Source: Spirochaetales bacterium (GTDB lineage: Bacteria; Spirochaetota; Spirochaetia; DSM-27196; Salinispiraceae). Taken from it: 64,000 bases of DNA. The stretch lies in the NCBI GenBank assembly GCA_009991955.1, contig JAACWS010000023.1, forward strand, positions 48,118-112,117, written 5' to 3'. The notes below the pieces were generated by a model. That model had not been told where the DNA came from. It searched no databases and worked only from the letters and a program-made list of their open reading frames with translations. Both the position numbers and the translations under genes were made by a program. Numbering within the stretch: position 1 is the first letter of the stretch; each line of letters begins with the position of its first letter. Positions 8,409-16,597 of the stretch are shown here, piece by piece.

Positions 8409-9594
8409 TCGAATTTCGTGGCTTCCGGACCGAATAGCGAACCTCCGCTTGCATAACTTCGGAGTCATCGGGATGAATAAAACGGAGCAAACCAGGTTTC
8501 TTGCTTCGATAGAGTTCCGAGCTGGAATAACCGGTGATTTCCGTAATGCCATCGATAACGTAAACAAGAGACCATAGAGGTTCGGCGAGGATGCGAAAGA
8601 TCGCACCGGGTATATTTTTTACCATACTACGAACTTTTCCTTCGCTATCCGTGACCTGTTCTTTGGCCCGAACAGTCGAGGTTATATCTTTCGCAATAGA
8701 GAGTATGTTTTCTCGGCCAGACTTGGTAGATGCGATAGAACTCGAACTAACTTCAAGCCATATCTTCATTCCATTATCTCTCTGAAACATTTGCAACTCA
8801 CCGTTAGCCCGCAAAAAGCCTGGGGTGGTATACATTCTCGAATCTTTTCCTCGGGTTTACCCAGGAGTGCAATGAAAGCTCTGTTAGCGTCGATGACTCT
8901 TTGGGCAGAGTCGGTAACATAGACTGCCGAAGAACGGGAGTTGAGCAAAAACTGATAATAGGCCTCGGTAGAAATCGAAATTACTGGGTAGAGTTCTAAG
9001 ACACCCGGGATTTGAGGAGGACCTATACCCGGTAAAGACGTGAGCTTGCATTGAAATCTAGTTTGCAGAGGGTCCTGCCGCAGGTCCCCCCCTTTGAGCA
9101 CCTGAGGTATTTCAGCCGTAAGGGTTTTTTCAATTTATCCCAAAATCTGTTCAAAACCCCGGGGACCAAGAATTCTTCTGAGTCCTTTTTCGAGGGATTC
9201 ACCAATCTGCAGTCCTAAAAATTCCCTTAACTGAGTTCTATCCTTGGAAAAAATGAAGGATCCTTCCTCGGAGACATCGACAAGAAAAACATTCTCCGGA
9301 AAATACTCGATTACTACTTTAGCACTATCGGGGACCTCTAAAAACTCTCATCCAAATCGACCCATCGTTCTGAAATCATTGAGGTGCAATGACCAACTTG
9401 GCCAGAATAATAGATTTTGGAGGTCCCCAATTAAATACGTAGCGAGCCTACCGAGACCAAAGAAGGAAGCTCTGGAGCCGTTACGCCACCTACTAGAATT
9501 ATAGGTTGTATTATTACCTGGGTACATAGAGAGTTTCGAATTCGTTTATACTTATCGTCCCCTAGTCTTTACAATAAATTGGTGTCAGAATAAT

Positions 9595-10857
9595 ATGGTA
9601 GACCGAACTATGAAAGAACGAATTCTCATTGCCGAAGACGACGCTGTCACTCGCCTCATGTTAGAGTCGACTTTGACAAATTTTGGGTATGAAGTCATCT
9701 CATCAGCGAACGGTTTAGACGCACTTCGGGAACTAGAAGAAACGAGAGTTGACGTAATACTTACCGACTATACTATGCCCGCTTTGAACGGTGCAGAGTT
9801 ACTCCAGACAATGCTTTCCCGGAATTATGAAGGTGTTTTTATCTTTCTTACGGGCAATAGCGACCTAAGAGTTGCGATCCAGCTACTAAAGAACGGTGCC
9901 GATGACTACCTTGTGAAACCTTTTCTTTCGGAAGAACTACATTTTCGTATCCAAAAAAACCTCCGCCAGCGAACCCAAGAAAAGATCATGCGAAAGGTAG
10001 AGCAAGAAAAAACCCTTCTCGACCTTGAACATCGAAAACTCGTTAACTGGCGGGCCTTATATGCTAGTAAGGATATACGTCAAACGGAACAAATGATGCA
10101 ATTGTTGTCCAGAAGTATCAATCAATCTGGCGGGTTTATGTGGCTTGATCTTCTCAAGGAACAACGAAGCTTGGCTACAAGAGATCAGGCATCGATTGAT
10201 ACAGAAATTCTGGACCTCATTATCTCTTCTGCCGATTCTCAGAAGAAAATTTTCGACTACTTAACATTTCTGGGCAATTTACCCCACCTTGAACTCGAAG
10301 TAAAACCCTACAATTTCGTAGAAGGACTCGAGCTCTTAACTTCAATGGTCAAGGGGTTTATAGCTGAATTCCAACCCGCATCTGATAAGACCTTTTCGTT
10401 TCAGACTCCCAGATTCTTTGACACGGGAACTCTTTATTTTGATGTCGAGCTTCTGGGCAAGTGCCTTAGGGAAGTTATTATAAACGCTATCAAATACAGT
10501 CCCGAAAAGGCCAGCATACGGGTCGGCTTTCTAGTTGATAAAAATCCCCATGGAACATTTCTTGAGGTTTTCATAACAAATCCACCGATTGTTCTTCAGA
10601 AACTCGATAGTGACGGCGTACCTATCCTAGGTATACCCTACGAATATTCGGAGCTTGTCTTTGACCTTTTCTATACCCTTGAAGGATTTCCTACCTATTT
10701 CGAGGGCGAAGATTGGCGAGATGGTACTGGACTTTATCTTTGTCGCCAAATACTCAAAAAGCATAAGGGCTGGGTTAGTGCGTCCAACGGTATCGATTAT
10801 ACTGGCAACTTACCAACTATTTTCGTACGAATGACCTTAGCCCTTCCAATAAACTAA
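9595..10857 (+). CDS. Receiver domain plus histidine-kinase-type ATPase domain
   Basis: Two-component protein with the order receiver then kinase. The receiver (residues about 7-125) has EDD, phospho-Asp D58 in LTDYTMP, and Lys108 in LVKPF. After a charged helix comes RSINQSGGFMWLDLL (about 173-187), which resembles the H-box helix of a kinase subgroup but carries Arg where the phospho-accepting His would be expected. The ATPase region shows an N-box (EVIINAIKYSP, near 292) and a G2 box (DGTGLYLCRQIL, near 380). It may therefore bind ATP without classic autophosphorylation. ATG 9595 and ATG 9610 are both possible and neither has a Shine-Dalgarno site; a TACAAT -10 lies at 9570-9575. First gene of the cheY-cheA cluster. 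Confidence 0.75.
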   Translation: MVDRTMKERILIAEDDAVTRLMLESTLTNFGYEVISSANGLDALRELEETRVDVILTDYTMPALNGAELLQTMLSRNYEGVFIFLTGNSDLRVAIQLLKNGADDYLVKPFLSEELHFRIQKNLRQRTQEKIMRKVEQEKTLLDLEHRKLVNWRALYASKDIRQTEQMMQLLSRSINQSGGFMWLDLLKEQRSLATRDQASIDTEILDLIISSADSQKKIFDYLTFLGNLPHLELEVKPYNFVEGLELLTSMVKGFIAEFQPASDKTFSFQTPRFFDTGTLYFDVELLGKCLREVIINAIKYSPEKASIRVGFLVDKNPHGTFLEVFITNPPIVLQKLDSDGVPILGIPYEYSELVFDLFYTLEGFPTYFEGEDWRDGTGLYLCRQILKKHKGWVSASNGIDYTGNLPTIFVRMTLALPIN

Positions 10858-10870
10858 TAAAGAGGAATAC

Positions 10871-11245
10871 ATGGGTGCAAAAATTTTAGTGGCCGATGAT
10901 TCAGTTTCAATGCGACAAATGACGGGAATAATTCTTAAAAGTGCTGGTTACCAGATCGTTGAGGCCAAAGACGGTATCGAGGCTCTGCAAAAGCTTACCG
11001 AAGACATCGATTTAGTAATTACCGACTACAACATGCCAAACAAAAATGGGGTCTCCTTCATTCGAGATGTCCGTCAGGGATCGATAAACAAAAACGTCCC
11101 TATCTTGATGCTTACCACAGAAACGGATCAAGAAAAAAAGAACGAAGGAAAACAAGCCGGCGCTACAGGGTGGCTAACAAAACCCTTTGACAAGGATAGC
11201 CTTCTAAAAGTACTACAAAAAGTTCTAGGAACTCTAGAATTCTAG
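10871..11245 (+). CDS. cheY: CheY-type single-domain response regulator
   Basis: Stand-alone receiver of 124 residues. It has the acidic pair in VADDS, phospho-Asp D52 in VITDYNMPNKNG, the Thr in MLTTETD and the Lys in WLTKPFD, all in normal spacing. AAAGAGG precedes the ATG. It lies 13 bp after the receiver/ATPase protein and upstream of cheA, so it is the likely phosphate acceptor for that CheA and could signal to the flagellar motor or to another output. Confidence 0.88.
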   Translation: MGAKILVADDSVSMRQMTGIILKSAGYQIVEAKDGIEALQKLTEDIDLVITDYNMPNKNGVSFIRDVRQGSINKNVPILMLTTETDQEKKNEGKQAGATGWLTKPFDKDSLLKVLQKVLGTLEF

Positions 11246-11339
11246 TGGCCACTTCAAGAAGCTCTTACTCAAAGTTAGCGCGTGCCCCTTTATCGTCCAT
11301 TTGTAGCATCTATCAACGGCAGAAAAGTCATTTTTTGAG

Positions 11340-11636
11340 GTGCCTCGAGTGGTAATTCACCGGGTCGACAAAGCTGAACCAGAGAGCCTGGAGAAACTAA
11401 AGGATGACTTACTTAGAATGTTCGATACAACCGATGGTATCATTCTCGAAATTGGCCCGGGAATAAGTTTCGATCTCTCTCTTGTTCAACTCATTTATTC
11501 TGCCGCCCTCTACGCTAAAGCTCGAAAAAAAGGGTTCTTCCTCCAAGGTGACGAGGTTCAAAGACTCGAAAAGATGCAAATTTTCGCCGGATTGCCACCT
11601 CTTCCCGGTCCACCCTTGGCCGAGGGCATCGATTAA
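11340..11636 (+). CDS. STAS-like small protein of the che operon
   Basis: 98 residues, GTG start, ending 2 bp before cheA. The pattern of a beta strand IILEIGPGISFDLSLVQLI, a helix SAALYAKARKKG and a strand FFLQG is that of STAS (anti-sigma antagonist) domains. The usual Ser for phosphorylation would fall near ISFDLSL. Its position between cheY and cheA suggests an accessory role in the chemosensory complex; function is inference. No strong ribosome binding site is seen. Confidence 0.6.
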   Translation: MPRVVIHRVDKAEPESLEKLKDDLLRMFDTTDGIILEIGPGISFDLSLVQLIYSAALYAKARKKGFFLQGDEVQRLEKMQIFAGLPPLPGPPLAEGID

Positions 11637-11638
11637 CT

Positions 11639-14257
11639 ATGGCAAAAAAGAAATCAGATCCTTTTCAAACCTTTCGTGAAGAAACAAATGAACTTCTAGA
11701 AGAACTAGAACAGAACCTCATACATCTCGAGGATGATCCGGAGAACAACGACTACATAAACAGTGCATTCCGGTGTCTTCATACTATAAAGGGGAGTGGG
11801 ACTATGTTTGGGTTTGAAGTTCTTGTGAGCTTTACCCATAAGCTCGAGTCTATCTTTGATGCCCTACGAAGTGATGAATTGAAAATAGACTCGACCCTTG
11901 TAACTCTCACTTTGAAAGCAAGAGATATAATAGCTTCTTTAGTGACCCATGAACCACCTGATTCGTCTTTATTACTAGTTCAGCAACTTCAGGATGAGTT
12001 TAGCCCCTATCTAACAACGACGTCGAGCCCCCCTAAGAGGACTCAAAAAGAAAAGTTCTTAGACTTCGGACCCCTCGAAAGCCCCGAGACCCTTATAGAA
12101 AGAGCGTATCGAATTCAGTTTCGACCAAAAGAGGATCTTTTTAAAATAGGTACCAACCCACTCCTTTTATTAAAGGAGCTTAAAGACATGGGGGAAACGG
12201 TTCTCTTAGGTACTATCGATGCAATTCCCTCTCTTGATTCTTTTAATCCCGAGTCGTTTTACCTTTCGTGGGACATTCTTATTAAAACCTCTTACTCATT
12301 ACCAGAAATTCAAGATGTGTTTCTCTTTATAGATGATGTGGGGGTTGTGACCATTGACCCCCTCGAAAATCATGAGGAAATCGAGGACCAAGGTGGCTAT
12401 AAAAAGCTAGGTCAAATATTGTTAGATCGTGGACTAGTGGATAAAGAGGTTCTCGAAAACGCTATTGGGTCTCCAGGATACCTGGGTGAAATTCTCGTAC
12501 AAATGGGTTTGGTTTCACCGACTCAGGTAGAATCGGCTTTGGCAGAACAGAATTTCGTAAGGCAAAATCTAAGACAAGTCCCAGCCGATGTCCTTGGTTC
12601 AACAATCAAAGTACGGACAGAAAAACTTGCCGAACTAGTTAATTTGGTTGGGGAATTCGTTTCTCTTCACGCACGAATAGGTCTCCATGCGGAGAGATCC
12701 AGTGACCAAGACCTACGATCGATGGGCGAGCAAATGGATGGCCTCGTACGACAGTTTCGGGACCTGTCAATAAGCATGCACATGGTTCCCATAGGCATGC
12801 TCTTCTCCGGGTTCAGGAGGCTGGTCCGGGACGTTTCACAAGAGTTAGGAAAAGATGTGCAATTAATTTTGGAGGGCACCGAAACCGAGCTCGATAAGAC
12901 CATTACCGATGCTCTTAAAGATCCTCTGCTTCATCTAGTTCGCAATAGTCTCGATCATGGTATCGAAGCCCCAGAAATGAGAAAGACCTTCGGAAAAGAT
13001 CCCCGAGGAACCTTAAAATTATCGGCGTACTATTCGGGTGCGAGTGTGATTCTGGAAATCCGGGACGATGGAAAAGGAATCGATCCTGAATTCATTCGCC
13101 AAAAAGGAATAGAAAAAAAGATAGTCGATCCAAACCAAGGAATGAGCAAACAAGATATTTTTCAATTAATTTTTGCACCTGGATTCTCCACTGCCGAAGC
13201 TACGACGAATATTTCCGGTCGGGGCGTGGGGATGGACGTAGTCAAACGGAATATAGAAAAATTGAATGGTTCGGTAAAAATTGATTCGGAACTCGGACGT
13301 GGAACTTTAGTAACGCTGCGAATACCCCTAACTCTCGCGATTGTTGAGGGCCTATTGGCAAGAATTGGACCGACTCTTTACCTGGTAAACCTCAGTTATA
13401 TTACCGAGTGCCTGGACTCGAATGCCATTACTATCGTGGATAAGGGTCTTATCGATTTTCGGGGGTCAATCATTCCTCTTCTCGACCTGAGGAACTATTT
13501 TGATACTCCCTCGGAAGAGGGAGATTCTTCCCAGGTTGTGGTAGTTACTATAGACGATCAGTCCATCGGTCTTCGAGTAAACCAGATTATGGATCCTTTT
13601 CAGTCTATCGTGAAGAGTCTTGGCCCTCTCTACGAAAATGCTGTGGGAGTTGGTGGCGCCATAATTCTTGGCGACGGAACTCCTGCCCTTATGCTCGATG
13701 TTGATCGATTGTTACAGCTCGTAGGAGAAAATCGTCTGGAGGAAGAAATGGTTCCATGGAAGGAGTCGACTTCTTCTGCTTCTACGTTTTCTGAAGGATA
13801 CCCCGAAGAACAGGTTCTTCAACCTTTAGAGGGACTTCTCTTTCGTATAGGACCAACGGTCTATGGAGTAGATATTAGGGAAGTAGAGGAAGTTATCGAT
13901 GAGAACTCAATAGTGCCTATACCGAGAACTCCGGACTTTCTTTTAGGCATAATCAATCTCCGGGGTCGAATTATTCCAATTATAGACCTCGCCCTTCGAC
14001 TAGGCGTACCATCTAGTCCGGACACAGAAAGGACTCGCCTCGTGGTCCTTGGTGTCAGACTCGGCGACCTCGAACTCTCTTTTGCCTTGCGGGTCGATAC
14101 TATCGAGGGAATAATCGACATACCTCGGCAGGATATTGAATCGCTTCCGCCCCGTGTAGGCCTTAGAAAGCTAAAGGGGATCCACGGCCTGGTAAAAGCC
14201 CGGGAAGGAAAAGTTATTATCCTTTTAGACCCAACAAATCTTCTTCCAATCTCTTGA
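11639..14257 (+). CDS. cheA: CheA histidine kinase with two C-terminal CheW modules
   Basis: Chemosensory kinase of 872 residues, longer than a standard CheA. Domains in order: HPt with phospho-His H48 (LHTIKGSG); a variable region; a segment about 255-305 with two copies of the pattern LGQILLDRGLV / LGEILVQMGLV, like the N-terminal domain of type II secretion/MshE ATPases; dimerisation (KLAELVNLVGEFV); HATPase with N-box LVRNSLDHGIE (about 433), G1 DDGKGID and G2 GRGVGMDVV; a CheW-like P5 domain; and a second CheW domain (about 725-872, GIINLRGRIIPIIDL). No separate cheW or receptor gene lies nearby, so the extra CheW may replace it. Start ATG 11639 follows the STAS-like gene directly. Confidence 0.92.
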   Translation: MAKKKSDPFQTFREETNELLEELEQNLIHLEDDPENNDYINSAFRCLHTIKGSGTMFGFEVLVSFTHKLESIFDALRSDELKIDSTLVTLTLKARDIIASLVTHEPPDSSLLLVQQLQDEFSPYLTTTSSPPKRTQKEKFLDFGPLESPETLIERAYRIQFRPKEDLFKIGTNPLLLLKELKDMGETVLLGTIDAIPSLDSFNPESFYLSWDILIKTSYSLPEIQDVFLFIDDVGVVTIDPLENHEEIEDQGGYKKLGQILLDRGLVDKEVLENAIGSPGYLGEILVQMGLVSPTQVESALAEQNFVRQNLRQVPADVLGSTIKVRTEKLAELVNLVGEFVSLHARIGLHAERSSDQDLRSMGEQMDGLVRQFRDLSISMHMVPIGMLFSGFRRLVRDVSQELGKDVQLILEGTETELDKTITDALKDPLLHLVRNSLDHGIEAPEMRKTFGKDPRGTLKLSAYYSGASVILEIRDDGKGIDPEFIRQKGIEKKIVDPNQGMSKQDIFQLIFAPGFSTAEATTNISGRGVGMDVVKRNIEKLNGSVKIDSELGRGTLVTLRIPLTLAIVEGLLARIGPTLYLVNLSYITECLDSNAITIVDKGLIDFRGSIIPLLDLRNYFDTPSEEGDSSQVVVVTIDDQSIGLRVNQIMDPFQSIVKSLGPLYENAVGVGGAIILGDGTPALMLDVDRLLQLVGENRLEEEMVPWKESTSSASTFSEGYPEEQVLQPLEGLLFRIGPTVYGVDIREVEEVIDENSIVPIPRTPDFLLGIINLRGRIIPIIDLALRLGVPSSPDTERTRLVVLGVRLGDLELSFALRVDTIEGIIDIPRQDIESLPPRVGLRKLKGIHGLVKAREGKVIILLDPTNLLPIS

Positions 14258-14315
14258 CCAAGAAGATTGTTTATACGCACCTTAAGGGTATGAAAATTTC
14301 AAGGAGATGCTAACT

Positions 14316-15248
14316 GTGCCTTCTTTATCCCTTGGCCTTTCTCTTAGCCTTACATTTTTTGCTGGCTTGGTGAGTTTTGCTAGTCCTTGTGTGCTTCCTC
14401 TTGTACCCTCGTATCTTGGCTTTCTTGCAGCCGAAACGGGGAAGTTCCGGGGTTTCATTCGGACCCTTGGTTTTGTCCTCGGTTTTGTCATTGTTTTCGC
14501 CCTTCTCGGGCTGTTCTTTACCCAAGGCAGCCAAATGATTGGGTCTCAGAATCGTTGGATCCAATACGCCTCTGGGGGAATAGTCATACTATTTGCCCTC
14601 AACCTCTGGTTCAACTTTTTACCTTTCCTCAATTATGAACTAAAGGCTCATTTCACCCGTCGACCTGCAGGCTTTCTAGAAGCAGTGGTCGTTGGCATGG
14701 CTTTCGGAGCCGGTTGGACCCCTTGTATTGGGCCAATTTTATCTACAATATTGTTCTATGCTGCGGTGAGTGGGAATACGATTAACGGCCTCGGATACCT
14801 CGTCTTCTACGGCTTGGGTTTAGGAGTGCCCTTTCTCCTTTTAAGTCTCGGATTGGATACTTTTCGCCCGGCGCTGAACTGGATGAAAGCCCGAGCACGG
14901 CAAGTCCAAATTGGAAGCGGTATCTTGCTAATGGCTTTTGGCCTATTGATTATCACCGGGCAAACTTTAGTTTTTTCCTCCTGGTTACCCTCCGCAGGCT
15001 ACCGATTAGAAAGATGGAACGACTCAAATCCCTCTTTAGGCCAGACAATCGGTATTCTTTTTCCCACTCTCCTTCTTGTACTTCCAGGAATCATCCTTTT
15101 ATTTGCCCGATACCAAAAATTACGTAAACTCTCGGTACCGGGGGCCATCATGTTAATTCTCTACCTAGTAATACTTTGGGGAGATTTGAGTGGGCAATGG
15201 GACGTCTTGAAAGTCGCCGCTGCTTGGATGCAGTTTCAGGGAATTTAG
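14316..15248 (+). CDS. ccdA: CcdA-type thiol:disulfide transmembrane transporter
   Basis: Membrane protein that carries reducing power from cytoplasmic thioredoxin to the periplasm, as needed for cytochrome c maturation. Two pseudo-repeated Cys motifs are seen: ASPCVLPLVPSYLGFL near the N terminus and GAGWTPCIGPILSTILF near residue 135. About eight hydrophobic segments follow the family. The longest frame begins at ATG 14307, but AAGGAG at 14301-14306 directly touches it; the same site is 9 bp before GTG 14316, which I take as the start. The two haem-motif proteins at 42351-44352 are likely beneficiaries. Confidence 0.88.
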   Translation: MPSLSLGLSLSLTFFAGLVSFASPCVLPLVPSYLGFLAAETGKFRGFIRTLGFVLGFVIVFALLGLFFTQGSQMIGSQNRWIQYASGGIVILFALNLWFNFLPFLNYELKAHFTRRPAGFLEAVVVGMAFGAGWTPCIGPILSTILFYAAVSGNTINGLGYLVFYGLGLGVPFLLLSLGLDTFRPALNWMKARARQVQIGSGILLMAFGLLIITGQTLVFSSWLPSAGYRLERWNDSNPSLGQTIGILFPTLLLVLPGIILLFARYQKLRKLSVPGAIMLILYLVILWGDLSGQWDVLKVAAAWMQFQGI

Positions 15249-15259
15249 TCCGAGATAAC

Positions 15260-15289
15260 TTGACAGAATTTGGTCCCTTAGGGTAATGT
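15260..15289 (+). promoter_or_regulatory. Promoter of tRNA-Asn
   Basis: TTGACA at 15260-15265, 18-bp spacer, TAATGT at 15284-15289, ending 18 bp before the tRNA. It is the only promoter-like pair between ccdA and the tRNA. Confidence 0.6.
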
Positions 15290-15307
15290 ATGGCTGTTAT
15301 TGATCAT

Positions 15308-15380
15308 TCCCTTGTAGCTCAGTCGGTAGAGCGGGTGGCTGTTAACCACTAGGTCGGCAGTTCGAGTCTGTCCGGGGGAG
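15308..15380 (+). tRNA. tRNA-Asn (anticodon GTT)
   Basis: A full cloverleaf: acceptor TCCCTTG pairs with CGGGGGA, D arm AGCTCAGTCGGTAGAGC, anticodon arm GGTGG-CTGTTAA-CCACT with GTT, T arm GGCAG-TTCGAGT-CTGTC, discriminator G at 15380. The terminal CCA is not encoded. A terminator follows at once. Confidence 0.95.
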
Positions 15381-15390
15381 CATAACACAA

Positions 15391-15417
15391 AGCACCAGTT
15401 TTTCTGGTGCTTTTTTA
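15391..15417 (+). terminator. Rho-independent terminator after tRNA-Asn
   Basis: Perfect stem AGCACCAG / CTGGTGCT with a TTTTT loop (15391-15411) followed by a T-run. Confidence 0.9.
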
Positions 15418-15456
15418 TTTCCCTTCGAAAACTCGAATCTCCATTTGTGCAAATAT

Positions 15457-16221
15457 CTAGATACCTTCTCGGGTAAATACCTGTTTTATTTTTTCGTTTA
15501 ATGACAGTTCGGTAGGAAAAAGATCCTCATTCTTGCAATGATACCTTACCAGAAGGTCTACAGTGCCCTTGCCAAGGGAGAGTACCCCTACCATAGGTTC
15601 AGGATTTGTAAGCACTCGTTCATCGGACCCCAGGGCCTCTAGGGCGACTTCTTTGGCTCGTTCGATATTACCGGAGTACCCGATGGCAAATACCAGATCT
15701 TTTCGACGGGTCGGATTTATTGAGTAGTTCACTATCGTAGCACCGTTCAAAACACTGTTTGGAATAATGACTCTCCGGTTGTCGACGGTATCGAGGGAGG
15801 TGTACATCATAGAAATTTCTACTACAGTTCCCGCATAACTTCCGGACTCTATAAAATCTCCTACTATGAAAGGATGAAAGAAGAGAGTCATAACACCCGA
15901 GGCGAGATTCGACAAGCTGTCTTTCAACGATAACGAGAGGGCGAGTCCAAGGGCTCCTACAACTGCCACGAAAGAATTTGATTGAATTCCCAGGGTAATG
16001 AGAGCCGATATCCACCCGAGAATAAGAATTCCAGTCCTTAAAAGGGAGCCGAGAAAACCTCCAAGTCCCGGATCTAAAGACCTTTTTTTAAAAACCCTTA
16101 GAACAATGGGGGTGACAAAATGAGAAATAGTACTGCTCAAGAGAATTATTAAAATAGCCAGGCCAATCCGACCACCGTATATCGAAAGAAAAATCAATAC
16201 AGAATTGAGAAACGAAGTCAT
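15457..16221 (-). CDS. Small-conductance mechanosensitive channel, MscS family
   Basis: Inner-membrane channel that releases solutes under osmotic shock. At 254 residues it is close to the minimal MscS core: three hydrophobic segments, then the pore helix with Ala/Gly packing (VAVVGALGLALSLSLKDSLSNLASGVM) and the beta domain (GDFIESGSYAGTVVEI, VDNRRVIIPNSVL). AGAGG lies 11 bp before the ATG. It is the last gene of the minus-strand group that starts with the pyrophosphatase. Confidence 0.9.
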   Translation of the reverse strand: MTSFLNSVLIFLSIYGGRIGLAILIILLSSTISHFVTPIVLRVFKKRSLDPGLGGFLGSLLRTGILILGWISALITLGIQSNSFVAVVGALGLALSLSLKDSLSNLASGVMTLFFHPFIVGDFIESGSYAGTVVEISMMYTSLDTVDNRRVIIPNSVLNGATIVNYSINPTRRKDLVFAIGYSGNIERAKEVALEALGSDERVLTNPEPMVGVLSLGKGTVDLLVRYHCKNEDLFPTELSLNEKIKQVFTREGI

Positions 16222-16323
16222 TATAAAAATTTACCTCTGAAAAAACGTCTCGTCGTTGGGACAAAAAATATTATCCAGCCTAAAAAGCCAAATCCTAACC
16301 TTCTGTCCCCAGATGTCCTACTG

Positions 16324-16563
16324 CTATTCTACCAGAATTTTCCCCGAAGAATTGCCGGCAAAAATCGATAGACCAAAAATCGAGTAACTTTCTGGACTAA
16401 GATAGTCTTGTGTCCCCGACTCCGTAGAGCCGAGGAAAGATTTGTACCACGAAAGAACCCGAAAACTCCGATAGTCCATGGTTACTCGGGTCGGTTTACT
16501 TCCGTTGTTCTGAAGAACAACTATTTGCCGATAAATATCCGCTACAATTTCCCGTGGATCCAT
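16324..16563 (-). CDS. Small hypothetical protein, 79 residues
   Basis: Lies between mscS and hppA on the same strand, 34 bp after the hppA stop. A purine-rich GGGGGAG is about 13 bp before the ATG, a little far. The sequence (KPTRVTMDYRSFRVL near the middle, YSIFGLSIFAG near the end) has an orderly alpha/beta look and no signal peptide. I do not recognise the family. Moderate confidence that it is real, based on position and frame. Confidence 0.5.
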   Translation of the reverse strand: MDPREIVADIYRQIVVLQNNGSKPTRVTMDYRSFRVLSWYKSFLGSTESGTQDYLSPESYSIFGLSIFAGNSSGKILVE

Positions 16564-16597
16564 ACAGTGCTGTTATCTCCCCCTCAAGAGTATCGGG

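Larger units (their letters stand above)
7469..9500 (-). pseudogene. Decayed PAS-type hybrid histidine kinase, several frameshifts
   Basis: Reading the minus strand from about 9500 downwards gives pieces of one sensor kinase in changing frames: an N-terminal sensory part (around 9350-9130), a first PAS domain (YVTDSAQRVIDANRAF, near 8900), its end plus a second PAS (KIWLEVSSSSI to IPGAIFRI, IHPDD; 8785-8450), the H-box SHEIRPP (near 8410), the rest of HisKA (LNGVIGFSELL to DFSKIEAGK), a HATPase core ending FGGTGLG (near 7890) and a receiver domain (7867-7469). Parts are missing: the end of PAS2 and most of the segment after the G2 box. Two breaks coincide with homopolymers (8401-8408 and 7857-7865). 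It is a pseudogene unless several breaks are sequence errors. Confidence 0.8.

Noticed and set aside
15308..15420. Integration site at tRNA-Asn
   Set aside because: The tRNA 3' end is followed at once by its terminator and a core gene; no repeat of the tRNA end or integrase was seen.
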